DNA of 64,000 nt from a bacterium (lineage in GTDB: Bacteria > Myxococcota > UBA727 > JAUIJE01): the NCBI GenBank assembly GCA_030431455.1, contig JAUIJE010000007.1:186001-250000 (forward strand). Direction: 5' to 3'. The position numbers and the translations under genes are program-made. Below, in pieces: positions 41,992 through 51,959 of the stretch; positions within the stretch are counted from its first letter, which is position 1, and every line of letters begins with the position of its first letter. The notes under the pieces are model-generated. The model was not told where the DNA came from. It was given only the letters and a program-made list of their open reading frames with translations, and ran no database searches.

Positions 41992-43953
41992 TTACAGCGT
42001 CAGTTTGATGAGCTTGGTTTTGCCGGGCTTGATCGTGACCTTGCGGGTCACGCTTTTTTTGAGGTCGGTGTTCACCAGCTTCACGCTGTAGGTGCCCGGC
42101 GCGAGCTCCAACGCCGGGAACGGCGTCGTGTCGTGGTATTCCCCATTGATGTAGACCTTGGCCCAGGGCTTCACCGACACCGTCAGCTTGCCCGGGCGCT
42201 TGTCTTTTTTGGGCTCTCTGCGCACCACGGTCTTTTTCGACGTCGTGGACTTTTTCTCCACGTGCTTGGGCTCGTCCTTCTTGGGCGGCGGGTCTTCTTT
42301 CGCGGCCGGCTCCGGCTCCGGCGTTGCCGGCGCCGGGTCGTCCTTCACCACCTGCGCGGGCTCGTCTTTTTGGGGCGGCGGGTCCGCCGCGTCCTCGTCG
42401 AGCTTGGTCAGGGTGGTGTCGAGCTCCGTGGACGCTCCCTCGGTGCTCACGCTCGCAGAGAACGAAAACTCCTCGTAGCCATCCTTCTTGACCCGGATGG
42501 TCTGCACCTCGCCCACGGGCACCCCGCGCACCACCATGGGGGTGCGCTCGGCTTGCCGGCTGCCGTTGACGAACACCGACGCCCCTTCCGGCTCGGTGCG
42601 CACCACGATCTCACCCACCGCGTCGCCCATCGATGACAGCACCCACCACAGCGGGACCAACAGCACCAGACACAATGCAATGGCAAGGCCGGCGGCGATC
42701 GCCATCTTGGGCGAGCCCGGGTCGTGAGGGCCCACCCCGGTCGGCCCCCCGGTCACGGTCATGGGCCGCCCGGCGGTGCCGGTGGCCGAGGTCGGCGGGG
42801 TCTCGGACTCGTCGACGGTCTGGCTGTTCAGCCCCGAGATCGACATCGCGGTGCGGGCCTCGGCCGCGCTCTCCCCGGCTTCGGCCTCGACCGCCGCCCG
42901 CAAGGAGTACTTCGAGCTCACCCCGCTGTCGCGACGCCCTTTGCGCCCCACCGCGGTGCGGTCGGCCTGGGACACGCCGGTGATGCTTTGCCCGTCGAGC
43001 TGGCCCACGCCCAGTTCGCTCTCTTCTTTGATGGTGTCGGCGAACAGCTCTTTCATGAACACGCCGAGCCGCGCCGGCGAGTGCGGCAGGCGCGCGTCGA
43101 CGAGGAAGTCCTCCAGGGCGAGCATCATTTGTTGGCAATCGGTGAACCGGTCTTCCCGGTCCTTGGCCAACACGCGCATGATGATGTCGTCGAGCCGCTT
43201 GGGGATGTCGACGAACTCGCTCGGCCGGGGCACGTCCCCCTCGGTGATGGCCGCGAGGGTGAGCAGCTCGTTTTCCCGCTTGAACAAGCGCCGCATGGTC
43301 ACGAGCTCCCACATCACGATGCCGAGGGCGAACTGGTCGGTGCGGTGGTCGAGCACCTCGCCGCACGCCTGCTCCGGCGCCATGTACGTGTACTTGCCTT
43401 TGACCACGCCGGTCTGGGTCTCGGTGGTCTGGCTCGTGGCCTTGGCGATGCCGAAGTCGACGATCTTCGTCGCCCCGTCGTAGGTGGTGATGATGTTCTG
43501 CGGGGAGATGTCGCGGTGGATGATGTTGAGCGGTTGTCCGCTCAGGTCCTTCTTCATGTGGGCGTGGTAAAGCCCGTTGGCCGCGTCGATGATGATTTGC
43601 AGCGCGTGTTGCAGCGGGACCTCGACGCCGGCTTGTACGCTCTTGCGCTGAATCTTGCGGATGTCCTGCCCGTGCAAGAACTCCATGACCATGTAGTACG
43701 TGCCCTGGTCCTCGCCGATTTCGAAGATGTTCACCACGTTGGGGTGGCGCAGGTCGGCCGCGGTGCGGGCCTCGTCCAGGAACATGGTGACGAAGTCGTC
43801 GTGGGCCGCGAGGTGCGGCAGGATGCGCTTGATGACAACGAGTTTTTCGAACCCGTCGAGCCCTTTTTGTTTGGCGAGGAAGACCTCGGCCATCCCGCCC
43901 TTGCCCAAGCGGCGCAACAGCTCGTACTTGCCGGCGATGGTGGGGCTGCTCAT
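41992..43953 (-). CDS. Membrane Ser/Thr protein kinase with two PEGA domains
   Basis: Hanks-type kinase, 653 aa from the ATG at 43953. All main motifs are present: Gly loop LGKGGMAEVFLA, catalytic Lys42 in VVIKRI, HRDISPQN with Asp148, DFGIAKA with Asp166, and YMAPEQ. A ~130-residue cytoplasmic linker rich in Ser/Thr/Gly follows, then one membrane helix at about 417-440. A periplasmic PEGA domain (VVRTEPEGASVFVNGS), a Lys/Pro/Glu linker and a second PEGA-like module (LTVSVKPWAKVYINGEYHDT) at the C-terminus complete it. It may sense envelope or polysaccharide state. FHA proteins in the window are candidate phospho-readers; this is a guess. Confidence 0.9.
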   Translation of the reverse strand: MSSPTIAGKYELLRRLGKGGMAEVFLAKQKGLDGFEKLVVIKRILPHLAAHDDFVTMFLDEARTAADLRHPNVVNIFEIGEDQGTYYMVMEFLHGQDIRKIQRKSVQAGVEVPLQHALQIIIDAANGLYHAHMKKDLSGQPLNIIHRDISPQNIITTYDGATKIVDFGIAKATSQTTETQTGVVKGKYTYMAPEQACGEVLDHRTDQFALGIVMWELVTMRRLFKRENELLTLAAITEGDVPRPSEFVDIPKRLDDIIMRVLAKDREDRFTDCQQMMLALEDFLVDARLPHSPARLGVFMKELFADTIKEESELGVGQLDGQSITGVSQADRTAVGRKGRRDSGVSSKYSLRAAVEAEAGESAAEARTAMSISGLNSQTVDESETPPTSATGTAGRPMTVTGGPTGVGPHDPGSPKMAIAAGLAIALCLVLLVPLWWVLSSMGDAVGEIVVRTEPEGASVFVNGSRQAERTPMVVRGVPVGEVQTIRVKKDGYEEFSFSASVSTEGASTELDTTLTKLDEDAADPPPQKDEPAQVVKDDPAPATPEPEPAAKEDPPPKKDEPKHVEKKSTTSKKTVVRREPKKDKRPGKLTVSVKPWAKVYINGEYHDTTPFPALELAPGTYSVKLVNTDLKKSVTRKVTIKPGKTKLIKLTL

Positions 43954-44110
43954 GACAAGCTCAAACGTCCATTCCGCGCGGTCGATCTGACCCCGCCGGC
44001 GCACCATAACCCATCCATGCGGCGCCACCCAGCGGCCGACCGCACCCAAGATCGCCGAGCCGCCACCTAAACCCTTGAAAATACGCGGGAGTTGACGCAG
44101 ACCAGCGGAG

Positions 44111-47100
44111 TCAGGACCTTGGCCGTGCCCCCGCGCTGGCCGCGAAGCGATCCTGCAACGAGAGCAGCGCAAACGCGTCGGGGTTGAGCATGCGCTCGAT
44201 CGCCAATGAAGCGGCACGCGCCGAGCTCACCGTCGTGTAGTACGGCACCTTGGCGGTCAACGCCGCCCGCCGCAGGTACGCGCTCTCCTGCTGGGCCCGG
44301 CTCCCGAGGGCGGTGTTGAACACCAACGCCACGTCCCCGCGCACGAGGTGGTCGTACAGGTTGGGCGCGCCCTCGGAGAGTTTGTTCACCCGGGCCGCGA
44401 AAATGCCCGCCGACTGCAAGAAGCGGTGCGTGCCCCCGGTGGCGAGCACAATGAAGCCCAGCCGGTGCAGGCGTTCGATCGCGTCGAGGATGGGCTCTTT
44501 GTCGTGGTCGGCGATGGAGACCAACACCGTGCCCGACGTGGGCAGCTTGACCCCGGCCGCGACCTGGCTTTTGGCGTAGGCCGACGCGTAGTCGACGTCG
44601 ATGCCCATGACCTCCCCCGTCGACCGCATCTCGGGCCCGAGGATGGGGTCGACCCCAGGGAACTTGTGAAACGGCAACACCGCCTCTTTGACGCACACGT
44701 GGCCGTCCTTGGCGGTGAGCAGGTCCGGCTCCTCGAGACCGAGCTCGTCGAGGGTCATGCCCAGCGCGAGCCGCGCCGCGAGGTAGGCCCAGGCGTGGCC
44801 TTGGGCTTTGGCCAAAAATGGCACTGTACGCGACGCGCGCGGGTTCACCTCGATGACGAACACCGTGCCCGCCCGGACCGCGAACTGCGCGTTGAGCAGG
44901 CCCACCACGCCGAGCTCGAGGGCGAGCTTGCGCGACGCGGCCGCGATCTCCTGGACGATTTCTTCACTCAATGAATAGGGAGGCACCACACAGGCCGAGT
45001 CCCCGCTGTGGATGCCCGCCTCCTGCACGTGTTCCATCACCCCGCACACAATCGCGCGGGTGCCGTCCGAGAGCACGTCGACGTCGACCTCGGTGGCCCC
45101 GTCCAAGAACCGGTCGACGAGCAGCGGCCGGTCCTTGGTCTCGGTGACCGCGGCTTTCAAGTACGTGGCGAGCTCGTCCTTGGTCTGCACCATCTCCATG
45201 GCCCGGCCCCCGAGCACGTAGCTCGGGCGGATCATCACCGGGAAGCCGAGCTTCTCGGCCAGGGCCACGGCTTCTTCGTGGCCGAGGGCGGTGCCCCCTT
45301 CGGGTTGGCGCAGGCCCACTTTCTCGACGAGGGCCGCGCTCTTTTTGCGGTCCTCGGCCTCGTCGACCGCGTCGGGGTTGGTGCCGAGCACGGTCACGCC
45401 GCCTTCGCGCAACCCTTGGGCGAGCTTGAGCGGGGTCTGGCCGCCGAACTGGATGAGCGCGCCCACCGGCTTTTCCAGCGCGGCGATCTCGAGCACGTTC
45501 TCGAGGGTGAGCGGCTCGAAATAGAGCCGGTCGGCGGTGTCGTAATCGGTGCTCACCGTTTCGGGGTTGCAGTTGATCATCACCGACTCAAAGCCCGCGT
45601 CGTGCACCGCCTGCGCGGCGTGTACGCAGCAATAGTCGAACTCGATGCCCTGCCCGATGCGGATCGGGCCCGAGCCGAGGATGAGCACTTTTTGGCGATC
45701 CGTGGGGCGCGCTTCGTTCTCGGTGACGGGTACGTCCCCGTCGTCAGCGAGGGAGAGGTAGGGCCGCTCATAGGTCGAGTAGAGGTAGGGCGTGTGCGCC
45801 TCGAACTCGCCCGCGCAGGTGTCCACCCGCTTCATCACCGGCGTCACGCCCGCCTTGCGCCGGGCCGCGAAGGTGTCCTGCGCGCTCGCCCCGACGAGCA
45901 GACCGATCTCCTCGTCGCCGAGCCCGCCTTGTTTGGCCCGCCACCAGAGGTCTTCATCGATGTCGGCGAGCGCGCCCTTGGCCTGGATTTCACGCTCAAG
46001 CTCGATAACCTCCTGCAGCTGTTCGACGAACCACGGGTCGATGCCCGACTTGTCCGCGATGGTCTGGGCCGTGACCCCGCGCCGCAGGGCCTCGGCCGCG
46101 ATCCAGAGCCTTTCCGGGGACGCGAGGGTGTAGCCCTCGAGCAGGGCCTCGTCGCCAGCGGGCACCTCGCCCCCCGCCGCGGTGATGCCAGAGACGAACA
46201 CGCCGGCGGCGCCCACCTCGAGGGAGCGCAGCACCTTGCCCAATGCTTCTTGAAAGGTGCGCCCGATGGCCATGGCCTCGCCCACCGACTTCATCTGGGT
46301 GGTCAAGTTGCGCCCCGCCCGCCGGAACTTCTCGAACGCGAAGCGCGGGGTCTTCACCACCACGTAATCGATCGCGGGCTCGAACGCGGCCTTGGTCTTT
46401 TTGGTGATGTCGTTCTCGATTTCGTCGAGGGTGTACCCGACGGCCAACTTCGCCGCGACCTTGGCGATGGGAAAGCCGGTGGCTTTGCTCGCCAGCGCCG
46501 AGCTGCGCGAGACCCGCGGGTTCATTTCGATGACGATGACGCGCCCGTCCTGGGGGTTGACCGCGAACTGCACGTTGCTGCCCCCGGTCTCGACCCCGAT
46601 GACGCGCAGGATGGCGATGGCCGCGTCGCGCAGCTGTTGGTACTCGGCGTCCGACAATGTCAGCGCAGGCGCGACGGTGATGCTGTCCCCGGTGTGCACG
46701 CCCACCGGGTCGACGTTCTCGATCGAACACACGATGACCACGTTGTCTTTGCGGTCCCGCACCACTTCGAGCTCGTACTCTTTCCAGCCGAGCAAACACT
46801 CCTCGACGAGGACTTCCGAGGTCGGGGACTGTTCGAGCCCGCGGCCCACGATCTCGTCGAGCTCTTCGTGGGTGTGGGCGATGCCGCCCCCCGAGCCCCC
46901 CATGGTGAAGCTCGGCCGCAACACCACCGGCAAGCCAAACTCGTCGGCGATGGCGCGCGCGTCGGGGAGCGACTTGGCGATCTTGCTCTTCGCCGACGAG
47001 AGCCCGATCTGGTCCATACACGCCTTGAACTTCTCGCGGTCCTCGGCCCGGTCGATGACCGCGGCGCTGGCCCCGATGAGCTCGATGCCGAGCCGCGCCA

Positions 47101-47422
47101 GGGTGCCGCGCTCCTCGAGGGCCAAGGCGAGGTTGAGCGCGGTCTGGCCGCCCACGGTGGGCAGCACCGCGTCCGGGCGCTCCTTTTCCAGAATGCGCGC
47201 GAGCACGTCGACGTCGAGTGGCTCGACGTAGGTCGCGTCGGCCAGCCCCGGGTCGGTCATGATCGTGGCCGGGTTGGAGTTGACCAGAATCGTCCGGTAG
47301 CCGTCCTGCTTCAGGGCCTTCACCGCCTGGACCCCGGAGTAGTCAAACTCCGCGGCCTGGCCGATGACGATGGGGCCGGAGCCGATGACACAAATCGATC
47401 GAAGGTCGGTGCGAGCGGGCAT
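44111..47422 (-). CDS. carB: Carbamoyl-phosphate synthase large subunit
   Basis: Makes carbamoyl phosphate from ammonia, bicarbonate and two ATP for arginine and pyrimidine synthesis. Residues near the start ([20 protein letters not shown]) are diagnostic, and two ATP-grasp halves are both present ([18 protein letters not shown] and [16 protein letters not shown]). The C-terminal ~140 residues form the MGS-like allosteric domain ([17 protein letters not shown]). The length of 1103 aa is normal. The ATG at 47422 has AGGGGA upstream and gives the usual N-terminus. The glutaminase subunit gene carA is not beside it and was not seen in this window. Confidence 0.97.
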   Translation of the reverse strand: MPARTDLRSICVIGSGPIVIGQAAEFDYSGVQAVKALKQDGYRTILVNSNPATIMTDPGLADATYVEPLDVDVLARILEKERPDAVLPTVGGQTALNLALALEERGTLARLGIELIGASAAVIDRAEDREKFKACMDQIGLSSAKSKIAKSLPDARAIADEFGLPVVLRPSFTMGGSGGGIAHTHEELDEIVGRGLEQSPTSEVLVEECLLGWKEYELEVVRDRKDNVVIVCSIENVDPVGVHTGDSITVAPALTLSDAEYQQLRDAAIAILRVIGVETGGSNVQFAVNPQDGRVIVIEMNPRVSRSSALASKATGFPIAKVAAKLAVGYTLDEIENDITKKTKAAFEPAIDYVVVKTPRFAFEKFRRAGRNLTTQMKSVGEAMAIGRTFQEALGKVLRSLEVGAAGVFVSGITAAGGEVPAGDEALLEGYTLASPERLWIAAEALRRGVTAQTIADKSGIDPWFVEQLQEVIELEREIQAKGALADIDEDLWWRAKQGGLGDEEIGLLVGASAQDTFAARRKAGVTPVMKRVDTCAGEFEAHTPYLYSTYERPYLSLADDGDVPVTENEARPTDRQKVLILGSGPIRIGQGIEFDYCCVHAAQAVHDAGFESVMINCNPETVSTDYDTADRLYFEPLTLENVLEIAALEKPVGALIQFGGQTPLKLAQGLREGGVTVLGTNPDAVDEAEDRKKSAALVEKVGLRQPEGGTALGHEEAVALAEKLGFPVMIRPSYVLGGRAMEMVQTKDELATYLKAAVTETKDRPLLVDRFLDGATEVDVDVLSDGTRAIVCGVMEHVQEAGIHSGDSACVVPPYSLSEEIVQEIAAASRKLALELGVVGLLNAQFAVRAGTVFVIEVNPRASRTVPFLAKAQGHAWAYLAARLALGMTLDELGLEEPDLLTAKDGHVCVKEAVLPFHKFPGVDPILGPEMRSTGEVMGIDVDYASAYAKSQVAAGVKLPTSGTVLVSIADHDKEPILDAIERLHRLGFIVLATGGTHRFLQSAGIFAARVNKLSEGAPNLYDHLVRGDVALVFNTALGSRAQQESAYLRRAALTAKVPYYTTVSSARAASLAIERMLNPDAFALLSLQDRFAASAGARPRS

Positions 47423-47469
47423 GCCGTCCCCTACCAGCACACAATCCGTTTTGTTAGCACCCGCGCATC

Positions 47470-48030
47470 ATGATGCTCGGTCAGAACGTCCGCCTGCGCG
47501 CCATCGAGCGCCAAGACCTGCCCTTTTTCCAGGCCGCCCTCGGCAACCCCGCGGTCAACCGCTACCTGTACTTCAACGCCCCGCTCTCCACCGACGACGA
47601 GACCGCGTGGTACGAGGCGGTCTCGAAGGATGCGGGCAGCGCGATCTTCGCCATCGACGACTGCCGCGACGGGACCCCCACCCTCATCGGCAACTGCGGC
47701 GCCCACACACTGGATCATAAAAACGGCATCGCCGACATCGGCATCTTCATCGGCCGCCCGGAGCTTTGGGGCAAAGGGCTCGGCACCGAAGCGTTCTACC
47801 TGCTCATCCGCTACCTCCACGAGGAGCTGCGCATGCACCGGGTCGAGCTCGAGGTGTTCGCCAGCCACGCGGCCGGGATCCGGAGCTACCAAAAGCTCGG
47901 GTTTGTCCAGGAAGGCGTCCGGCGGCAGGCGCTGTTCCGCCGGGGCGCACACCACGACATGGTCACCATGAGCTGCCTGCCCGGGGAGCTCGTGTGCCCC
48001 TACGACGAGAGCAAGGTCTCGAACACCTGA
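47470..48030 (+). CDS. GNAT N-acetyltransferase (RimJ/RimL type)
   Basis: A 186-aa acetyltransferase. The N-terminus VRLRAIERQDLPFFQAAL is typical of the RimJ/SpeG-like GNATs. The acetyl-CoA loop is RPELWGKGLGTEAFYLL (Q/R-x2-G-x-G/A), and NRVELEVFASHAAGIRSYQK, here HRVELEVF, then LGFVQEG completes the fold. The acceptor is unknown: a ribosomal protein N-terminus, polyamine or antibiotic are all possible. It is divergent from carB (47 bases apart) and overlaps the convergent thioesterase gene by 31 bases. Confidence 0.88.
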   Translation: MMLGQNVRLRAIERQDLPFFQAALGNPAVNRYLYFNAPLSTDDETAWYEAVSKDAGSAIFAIDDCRDGTPTLIGNCGAHTLDHKNGIADIGIFIGRPELWGKGLGTEAFYLLIRYLHEELRMHRVELEVFASHAAGIRSYQKLGFVQEGVRRQALFRRGAHHDMVTMSCLPGELVCPYDESKVSNT

Positions 48031-48416
48031 CGCAAGTCCTCGTCGAGGGGCTGCGATTTTTTGGAGTCGAGGTCGATGAACACGGTGGTGATGTCGGCGG
48101 CGAACGACAGGGCCGCGTCGCGCTTGCGCCGGATGTCGTAGTGCAGCTTCATGGAGCTGGTCCCGATGTCGGTGACCGACAGGGTGACCAACGCGAGGTC
48201 GCCGTAGGACAGCGGCGCGGTGAATGACGAGGTGATCGCCACGGTGGGAAAGCCGCGCCGGCGGTCGTTGATCATCTCGGGGTAGGACAGCGGGGCGGCG
48301 TCGTCGAAGAAGTCCTCGAACGCGGCGTGGCAGAGATGAAAAAACCGTGGATAGTAGACGATGCCCGCCCCATCCACGTCATCGAACCGGATCTTCTGCA
48401 CGCTGGTGTAGCTCAT
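48000..48416 (-). CDS. Acyl-CoA thioesterase, hotdog fold (YbgC/4HBT type)
   Basis: A 138-aa single-domain hotdog enzyme. The signature is RFDDVDGAGIVYYPRFFHL, in which the Asp of D-x-x-G-x-V-Y is the catalytic residue in the 4-hydroxybenzoyl-CoA thioesterase group. The middle (FTAPLSYGDLALVTLSVTDI) and the end (AADITTVFIDLDSKKSQPL) also fit. It hydrolyses acyl- or aroyl-CoA thioesters; the natural substrate is uncertain. A YbgC role beside Tol-Pal is not supported here because no tol genes are near. Confidence 0.88.
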   Translation of the reverse strand: MSYTSVQKIRFDDVDGAGIVYYPRFFHLCHAAFEDFFDDAAPLSYPEMINDRRRGFPTVAITSSFTAPLSYGDLALVTLSVTDIGTSSMKLHYDIRRKRDAALSFAADITTVFIDLDSKKSQPLDEDLRQVFETLLSS

Positions 48417-48530
48417 GGCCGCCTTCTAGCCGGTTGGGCGCGGCGGTGCGGATTTGTGTTGCCCCCGGCGCGCCGGACCGCTAAATGATTCACATCTGAA
48501 CTATTACGCCCGCACGGGTCGGAGACCTCG

Positions 48531-49097
48531 ATGAAAAACCTTCTTGTTTTTAGTGCCTTGGCCATGCTTGTGGCCCCCGCCGCCTCTGCCGCTGACACCT
48601 ACAACGTGGACAGCGCCCACGCCGCCGCGATGTTCAAGGTGGGCCATCTCGGCATCGGCTACACCTGGGGCACCTTCAACGACCTCAGCGGCAGCTACAC
48701 CCTCGACAAAAAGAACCCGGCCAACAGCTCGATCAACATCACGATCAAAACCGCCAGCGTCGACACCAACAACCAAAAGCGCGACGACCACCTGCGGGGC
48801 CCGGACTTCTTCAACGCCAAGCAGTTCCCCACCCTGACCTTCGAGAGCACCAAGGTCGAAAAGGCCAAAGGCGATGACCTCAAGGTCACGGGCAAGCTCA
48901 CCATGCACGGCGTGACCAAGACCATCACCGTGCCGGTGAAAAAGGTGGGCGAAGGCAAAGACCCCTGGGGCAATTACCGCACCGGTTACGAGGCGATGTT
49001 CGTCGTCAACCGCCACGACTACGGCATCACCTTCATGAAAGGCGTGGCCGGCGACGACATCACCGTGCACCTCGCCCTCGAAGGTGTGAAAAAATAG
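48531..49097 (+). CDS. YceI-family periplasmic protein
   Basis: A 188-aa protein with a signal peptide (LLVFSALAMLVAPAASA) and an eight-strand lipocalin-like barrel of the YceI family: ADTYNVDSAHAAAMFKVGHL, NITIKTASVDTNNQKRDDHL, GPDFFNAKQFPTLTFES, VTGKLTMHGVTKTITVPV and DYGITFMKGVAGDDI. Members bind polyisoprenoids or related hydrophobic molecules. GGAGA lies seven bases before the ATG. It starts a short operon with the membrane protein and MarR regulator that follow, a setting often seen for base- or stress-inducible YceI genes. Confidence 0.92.
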   Translation: MKNLLVFSALAMLVAPAASAADTYNVDSAHAAAMFKVGHLGIGYTWGTFNDLSGSYTLDKKNPANSSINITIKTASVDTNNQKRDDHLRGPDFFNAKQFPTLTFESTKVEKAKGDDLKVTGKLTMHGVTKTITVPVKKVGEGKDPWGNYRTGYEAMFVVNRHDYGITFMKGVAGDDITVHLALEGVKK

Positions 49098-49113
49098 GAC
49101 CGAGGGGGACGCG

Positions 49114-49935
49114 ATGGACACCGTGACCGAAGCCGCGCTCAAGAGCGCACTGTTCACCGCCTTGTTGCCGGGAGGCGCGGGGTTCATCGCCGGGGTGCTC
49201 GCCCGGCGGGGCATGGTCGGCCTGCTCGTCGTGGCCGTCGGCCTGCTCGGGGCGCTGTGGGGCATCAACGGCCAGGCGCCGTTTGTGCCCGACGAGGCGA
49301 GCGAATGGCTCGTGCTCGGCAGCTTGCTCGTGGGCGTGCTCGCCGTGGTGCCCGCGATCCCGGCCGGCTCGCGGCGGGTGGTGGGCGCGGCCCTGGTCGC
49401 GATCGCCGGTCTGCTGATGCTGCTGCCGTTGCGCGCGTCGAGCCCGGTCACGAGCCTCGCGGTGGCCGCCCTGATCGGGGCGGTCGCCTTCTCCAACGCC
49501 CACACCCTCGACGACCGCTCCCCTCTCAACCAGGTGTTGCCGGTGGCGTGGATGCTCGCCGGGCTCGGCGGCGCCATCGCTCTGTCCGGGAGCGCGCGCT
49601 ACGCCCAGGTCCTGTTCGCCATCGCCGCCGCCCTCGGGGCCGCCGCCCTCGGCGCGCTGGTCAAGAAGGTCTCGGTGCGCCCCGTTTTTGCCCAAGTCGG
49701 CTACGCTGGCCTTTTCCTCGGGTTGTTGATGGGCCGCTACTTTCTCGATTTGGCGTGGCTGGTGTGGATGCCGCTCTTCGTGGCCGGCCTGCTCGCGGGC
49801 TTCATCGGCCACCGCGCGGCCGGCCGCAGCGGCGCCCTCGGTGCCAATGCGGCTGCACTGATCGCGGCCGCGATCAGCCTCGCGGTCGCCTACAGCCAAC
49901 AACCCGCCGCCGACCCCTACGGGGCCACCTACTGA
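49114..49935 (+). CDS. Multi-pass membrane protein, function unknown
   Basis: A 273-aa very hydrophobic protein with about eight to nine membrane helices, among them GLLVVAVGLLGALWGINGQA, EWLVLGSLLVGVLAVVPAI, VTSLAVAALIGAVAFSNA and AGLFLGLLMGRYFLDLAWLV. No transporter family motif was recognised. It is 16 bases after the YceI gene and overlaps the MarR gene by one base (TGATG), so the three are cotranscribed. Confidence 0.7.
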   Translation: MDTVTEAALKSALFTALLPGGAGFIAGVLARRGMVGLLVVAVGLLGALWGINGQAPFVPDEASEWLVLGSLLVGVLAVVPAIPAGSRRVVGAALVAIAGLLMLLPLRASSPVTSLAVAALIGAVAFSNAHTLDDRSPLNQVLPVAWMLAGLGGAIALSGSARYAQVLFAIAAALGAAALGALVKKVSVRPVFAQVGYAGLFLGLLMGRYFLDLAWLVWMPLFVAGLLAGFIGHRAAGRSGALGANAAALIAAAISLAVAYSQQPAADPYGATY

Positions 49936-50381
49936 TGGTCGAAAGCCGGCGGAACACCGAGGCCATCACGTTGCTGCGCAAAATCGTGCGTGCGCTGCAA
50001 CGCATGGAGGCCGAAGACCAAGCGCTGGCCAAAGGCCACGGGCTGTCGATGCCCGAGTTCGACGTGGTCGCGACCCTGGGCAACACCGCCGGCCTGCGCA
50101 TGTGTGACCTCGCGGGGCGCAGTCTCAAGACCGCGCCCAACGTCACCCGCATCGCCAAGAAGCTCGAGGAGCGCGGCTTGCTCACCCGCGAGCGCAGCAG
50201 CGAAAGCGATCGCGAGGTCATCGCCAAACTCACCGACGCGGGCGAAGCGCTGTTCGCCGCCGCCTATCCCGAGATCGCGGACAACCGCCGCGCCGATGTC
50301 GACCAGCGCCTGACCAAGACCGAACAGCGCGCCCTCATCGACCTGCTCGACAAGCTCGTCGACGAGCCCTTCAAGGGCTAA
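49935..50381 (+). CDS. MarR-family transcription regulator
   Basis: A 148-aa winged-helix protein. The N-terminal helices (VRALQRMEAEDQALAKGHGL) form the dimer interface, GLRMCDLAGRSLKTAPNVTR is the recognition helix region, and KKLEERGLLTRERSSESDRE is the wing with the conserved D-R. It starts at the ATG overlapping the previous stop. MarR proteins usually repress neighbouring genes and respond to small ligands, so it may control the YceI-membrane protein operon it belongs to. Confidence 0.9.
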   Translation: MVESRRNTEAITLLRKIVRALQRMEAEDQALAKGHGLSMPEFDVVATLGNTAGLRMCDLAGRSLKTAPNVTRIAKKLEERGLLTRERSSESDREVIAKLTDAGEALFAAAYPEIADNRRADVDQRLTKTEQRALIDLLDKLVDEPFKG

Positions 50382-50387
50382 GCCCCC

Positions 50388-50417
50388 CAAAAAAAGCGCC
50401 CCGACCGGCGGGGCGCT
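50388..50417 (-). terminator. Intrinsic terminator of the peptidoglycan-binding protein gene
   Basis: On the minus strand an 8-bp stem (AGCGCCCC and GGGGCGCT) is followed by TTTTTTT, the textbook form. It ends the leftward gene whose stop is at 50445. The MarR gene converges on it from the other side. Confidence 0.85.
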
Positions 50418-50444
50418 GTGTTCACGGAATGGAGGACGCGACCG

Positions 50445-51659
50445 TCACAGCGGGTTGTGGCCGTGTACGTCGTTGTCGCGGCGGACGAGGAGGTAGGTGA
50501 AGGAGTCACCGTCCCCTTCGCCGATGGCGGCCTTGAACCGGTTGAAGTCTTCAGGCGGCATCGTTTGGCAGCCCACCGAGGACGGCCGGGTGCGACCGCC
50601 GGCATGCCACTGCAATCCAGTGGCATAGTGCCCATCGCGTTGGGCGATCTGGTTCTCGGAATCGGAGATGGTGCCGTCCTGGTTGAGGTCGCGGGCCACG
50701 CTCATGTCGCGGTTGTTGGTGGGGTTGAAGCGACCGCTGCCGTTGGGGCGGGACCGGTAGTCGTACACCCCGGACCGGAGGTGCGCGATGTCGCTCTTGC
50801 CATCGCCGTTGACGTCGGTGAAGCCGTTGGTGCTGAACTGCCCCGGGTGCGACGCGGACTGCATCGGGCCCTCGACCTCGGTGAGGCGCCCCCCCACCGC
50901 GCGGTAGACCGCGGTCTGGCCGGTGTAGTCGCGCAGGTGCGCGGCGCGGTCGGCGCGGGAGCTGCCCGCCCCCGGCGCGTCTTGGTCGATCTGCACGACG
51001 TAGGTGCGGCCTTCTTCCGGCGGCCAGGCACCGTTGGCTTTGAGCAGGTCCTCGGCTTGGGTCTCGCGGGCCGCGCGGGTGTCGTCGAACGGCCGATCCG
51101 AACGCCCCGGGGCTTGGGTGCTCGACGTGCCGGTGGTGCTCCCGAAGATCGACCGCCGCACAAAGTCGATGGCCTTCTCGGCGCCCGAGGGCGTGGTGCG
51201 CTTTTCCTCCTCGGTGGGGGCGCGCACGTTGGACCCGGACGAGCCGCTCACGGCGCTGAAGCCGCCGCCGGCATCGAGGGATTGCAGGGTGGCGTTGTTG
51301 GCTTGGCCGACGCTGCCGATGCCGTTGGCCTGGTTGAACTTGCGGACCGCGGCCTCGGTCTTGGGCCCCATCAGACCGTCTTCGGCGAGGGGGGGCTTCA
51401 TGCCCGCGGCGTTCAGTTTGCGCTGGAGGTCGAGGACGGCGGGGCCGCTTTGGCCCCGGCTGAGGGGTTGGCCGCTGCGCACGCTGTCCAGCGAGGCGGG
51501 GCCGGGCTGGTACGACTTGCTGTTGGCCCAGCTTTCTTGCAGCGAGGCGGGCACGTTGGTTTGGGTCGCTTGCTGGGTTTGTTGGTTCTGTTCGGTCTGT
51601 TGCGTCGGGGTCGTCCGCGGGGGGGTGGTGGGACGGGTCGTGGTCGAAGTCGGTTTCAT
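50445..51659 (-). CDS. Peptidoglycan-binding protein with LDT-like SVGC motif
   Basis: A 404-aa protein from the ATG at 51659 (GGAGG six bases upstream). The first ~50 residues are Thr/Pro/Gln-rich with no signal peptide. A PG_binding_1 domain follows (about 65-128: LSRGQSGPAVLDLQRKLNAA, then GPKTEAAVRKFNQANGI). A C-terminal domain contains two calcium-loop-like segments (DVNGDGKSD, DLNQDGTIS) and ends with HAGG (His352) and RPSSVGC (Cys364), which recalls the His...S-x-G-C site of L,D-transpeptidases. It probably acts on the cell wall, of self or prey. The absence of a signal sequence suggests export by another secretion system or cell lysis. Confidence 0.72.
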   Translation of the reverse strand: MKPTSTTTRPTTPPRTTPTQQTEQNQQTQQATQTNVPASLQESWANSKSYQPGPASLDSVRSGQPLSRGQSGPAVLDLQRKLNAAGMKPPLAEDGLMGPKTEAAVRKFNQANGIGSVGQANNATLQSLDAGGGFSAVSGSSGSNVRAPTEEEKRTTPSGAEKAIDFVRRSIFGSTTGTSSTQAPGRSDRPFDDTRAARETQAEDLLKANGAWPPEEGRTYVVQIDQDAPGAGSSRADRAAHLRDYTGQTAVYRAVGGRLTEVEGPMQSASHPGQFSTNGFTDVNGDGKSDIAHLRSGVYDYRSRPNGSGRFNPTNNRDMSVARDLNQDGTISDSENQIAQRDGHYATGLQWHAGGRTRPSSVGCQTMPPEDFNRFKAAIGEGDGDSFTYLLVRRDNDVHGHNPL

Positions 51660-51788
51660 GGCAAGCCTCCGCTGAAGGCACAGGGTATCGGACAAGCGGG
51701 TGCGCGCGTTCGGGTGTCGGGGTCACAACGTGCGACAACTCCGTGTCAGTTGGCGCCAGAGGCCCCGCGGGGTCGCGCACAGAAATTG

Positions 51789-51812
51789 AAAAAGCCCGCG
51801 AAATCGCGGGCT
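51789..51812 (-). terminator. Intrinsic terminator after tRNA-Thr
   Basis: A 9-bp stem, AAGCCCGCG and CGCGGGCTT with a four-base loop, directly follows the tRNA 3' end and is followed on the minus strand by TTTTT. It is a clear terminator of the tRNA transcript. Confidence 0.85.
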
Positions 51813-51888
<76 letters not shown>

Positions 51889-51959
51889 GGAGCGCTGTGG
51901 TCATACACAACCAGATGCCGCAGCGGTAGCGGTTTGTTGCGAAAAGTTCGCGCGGACCA

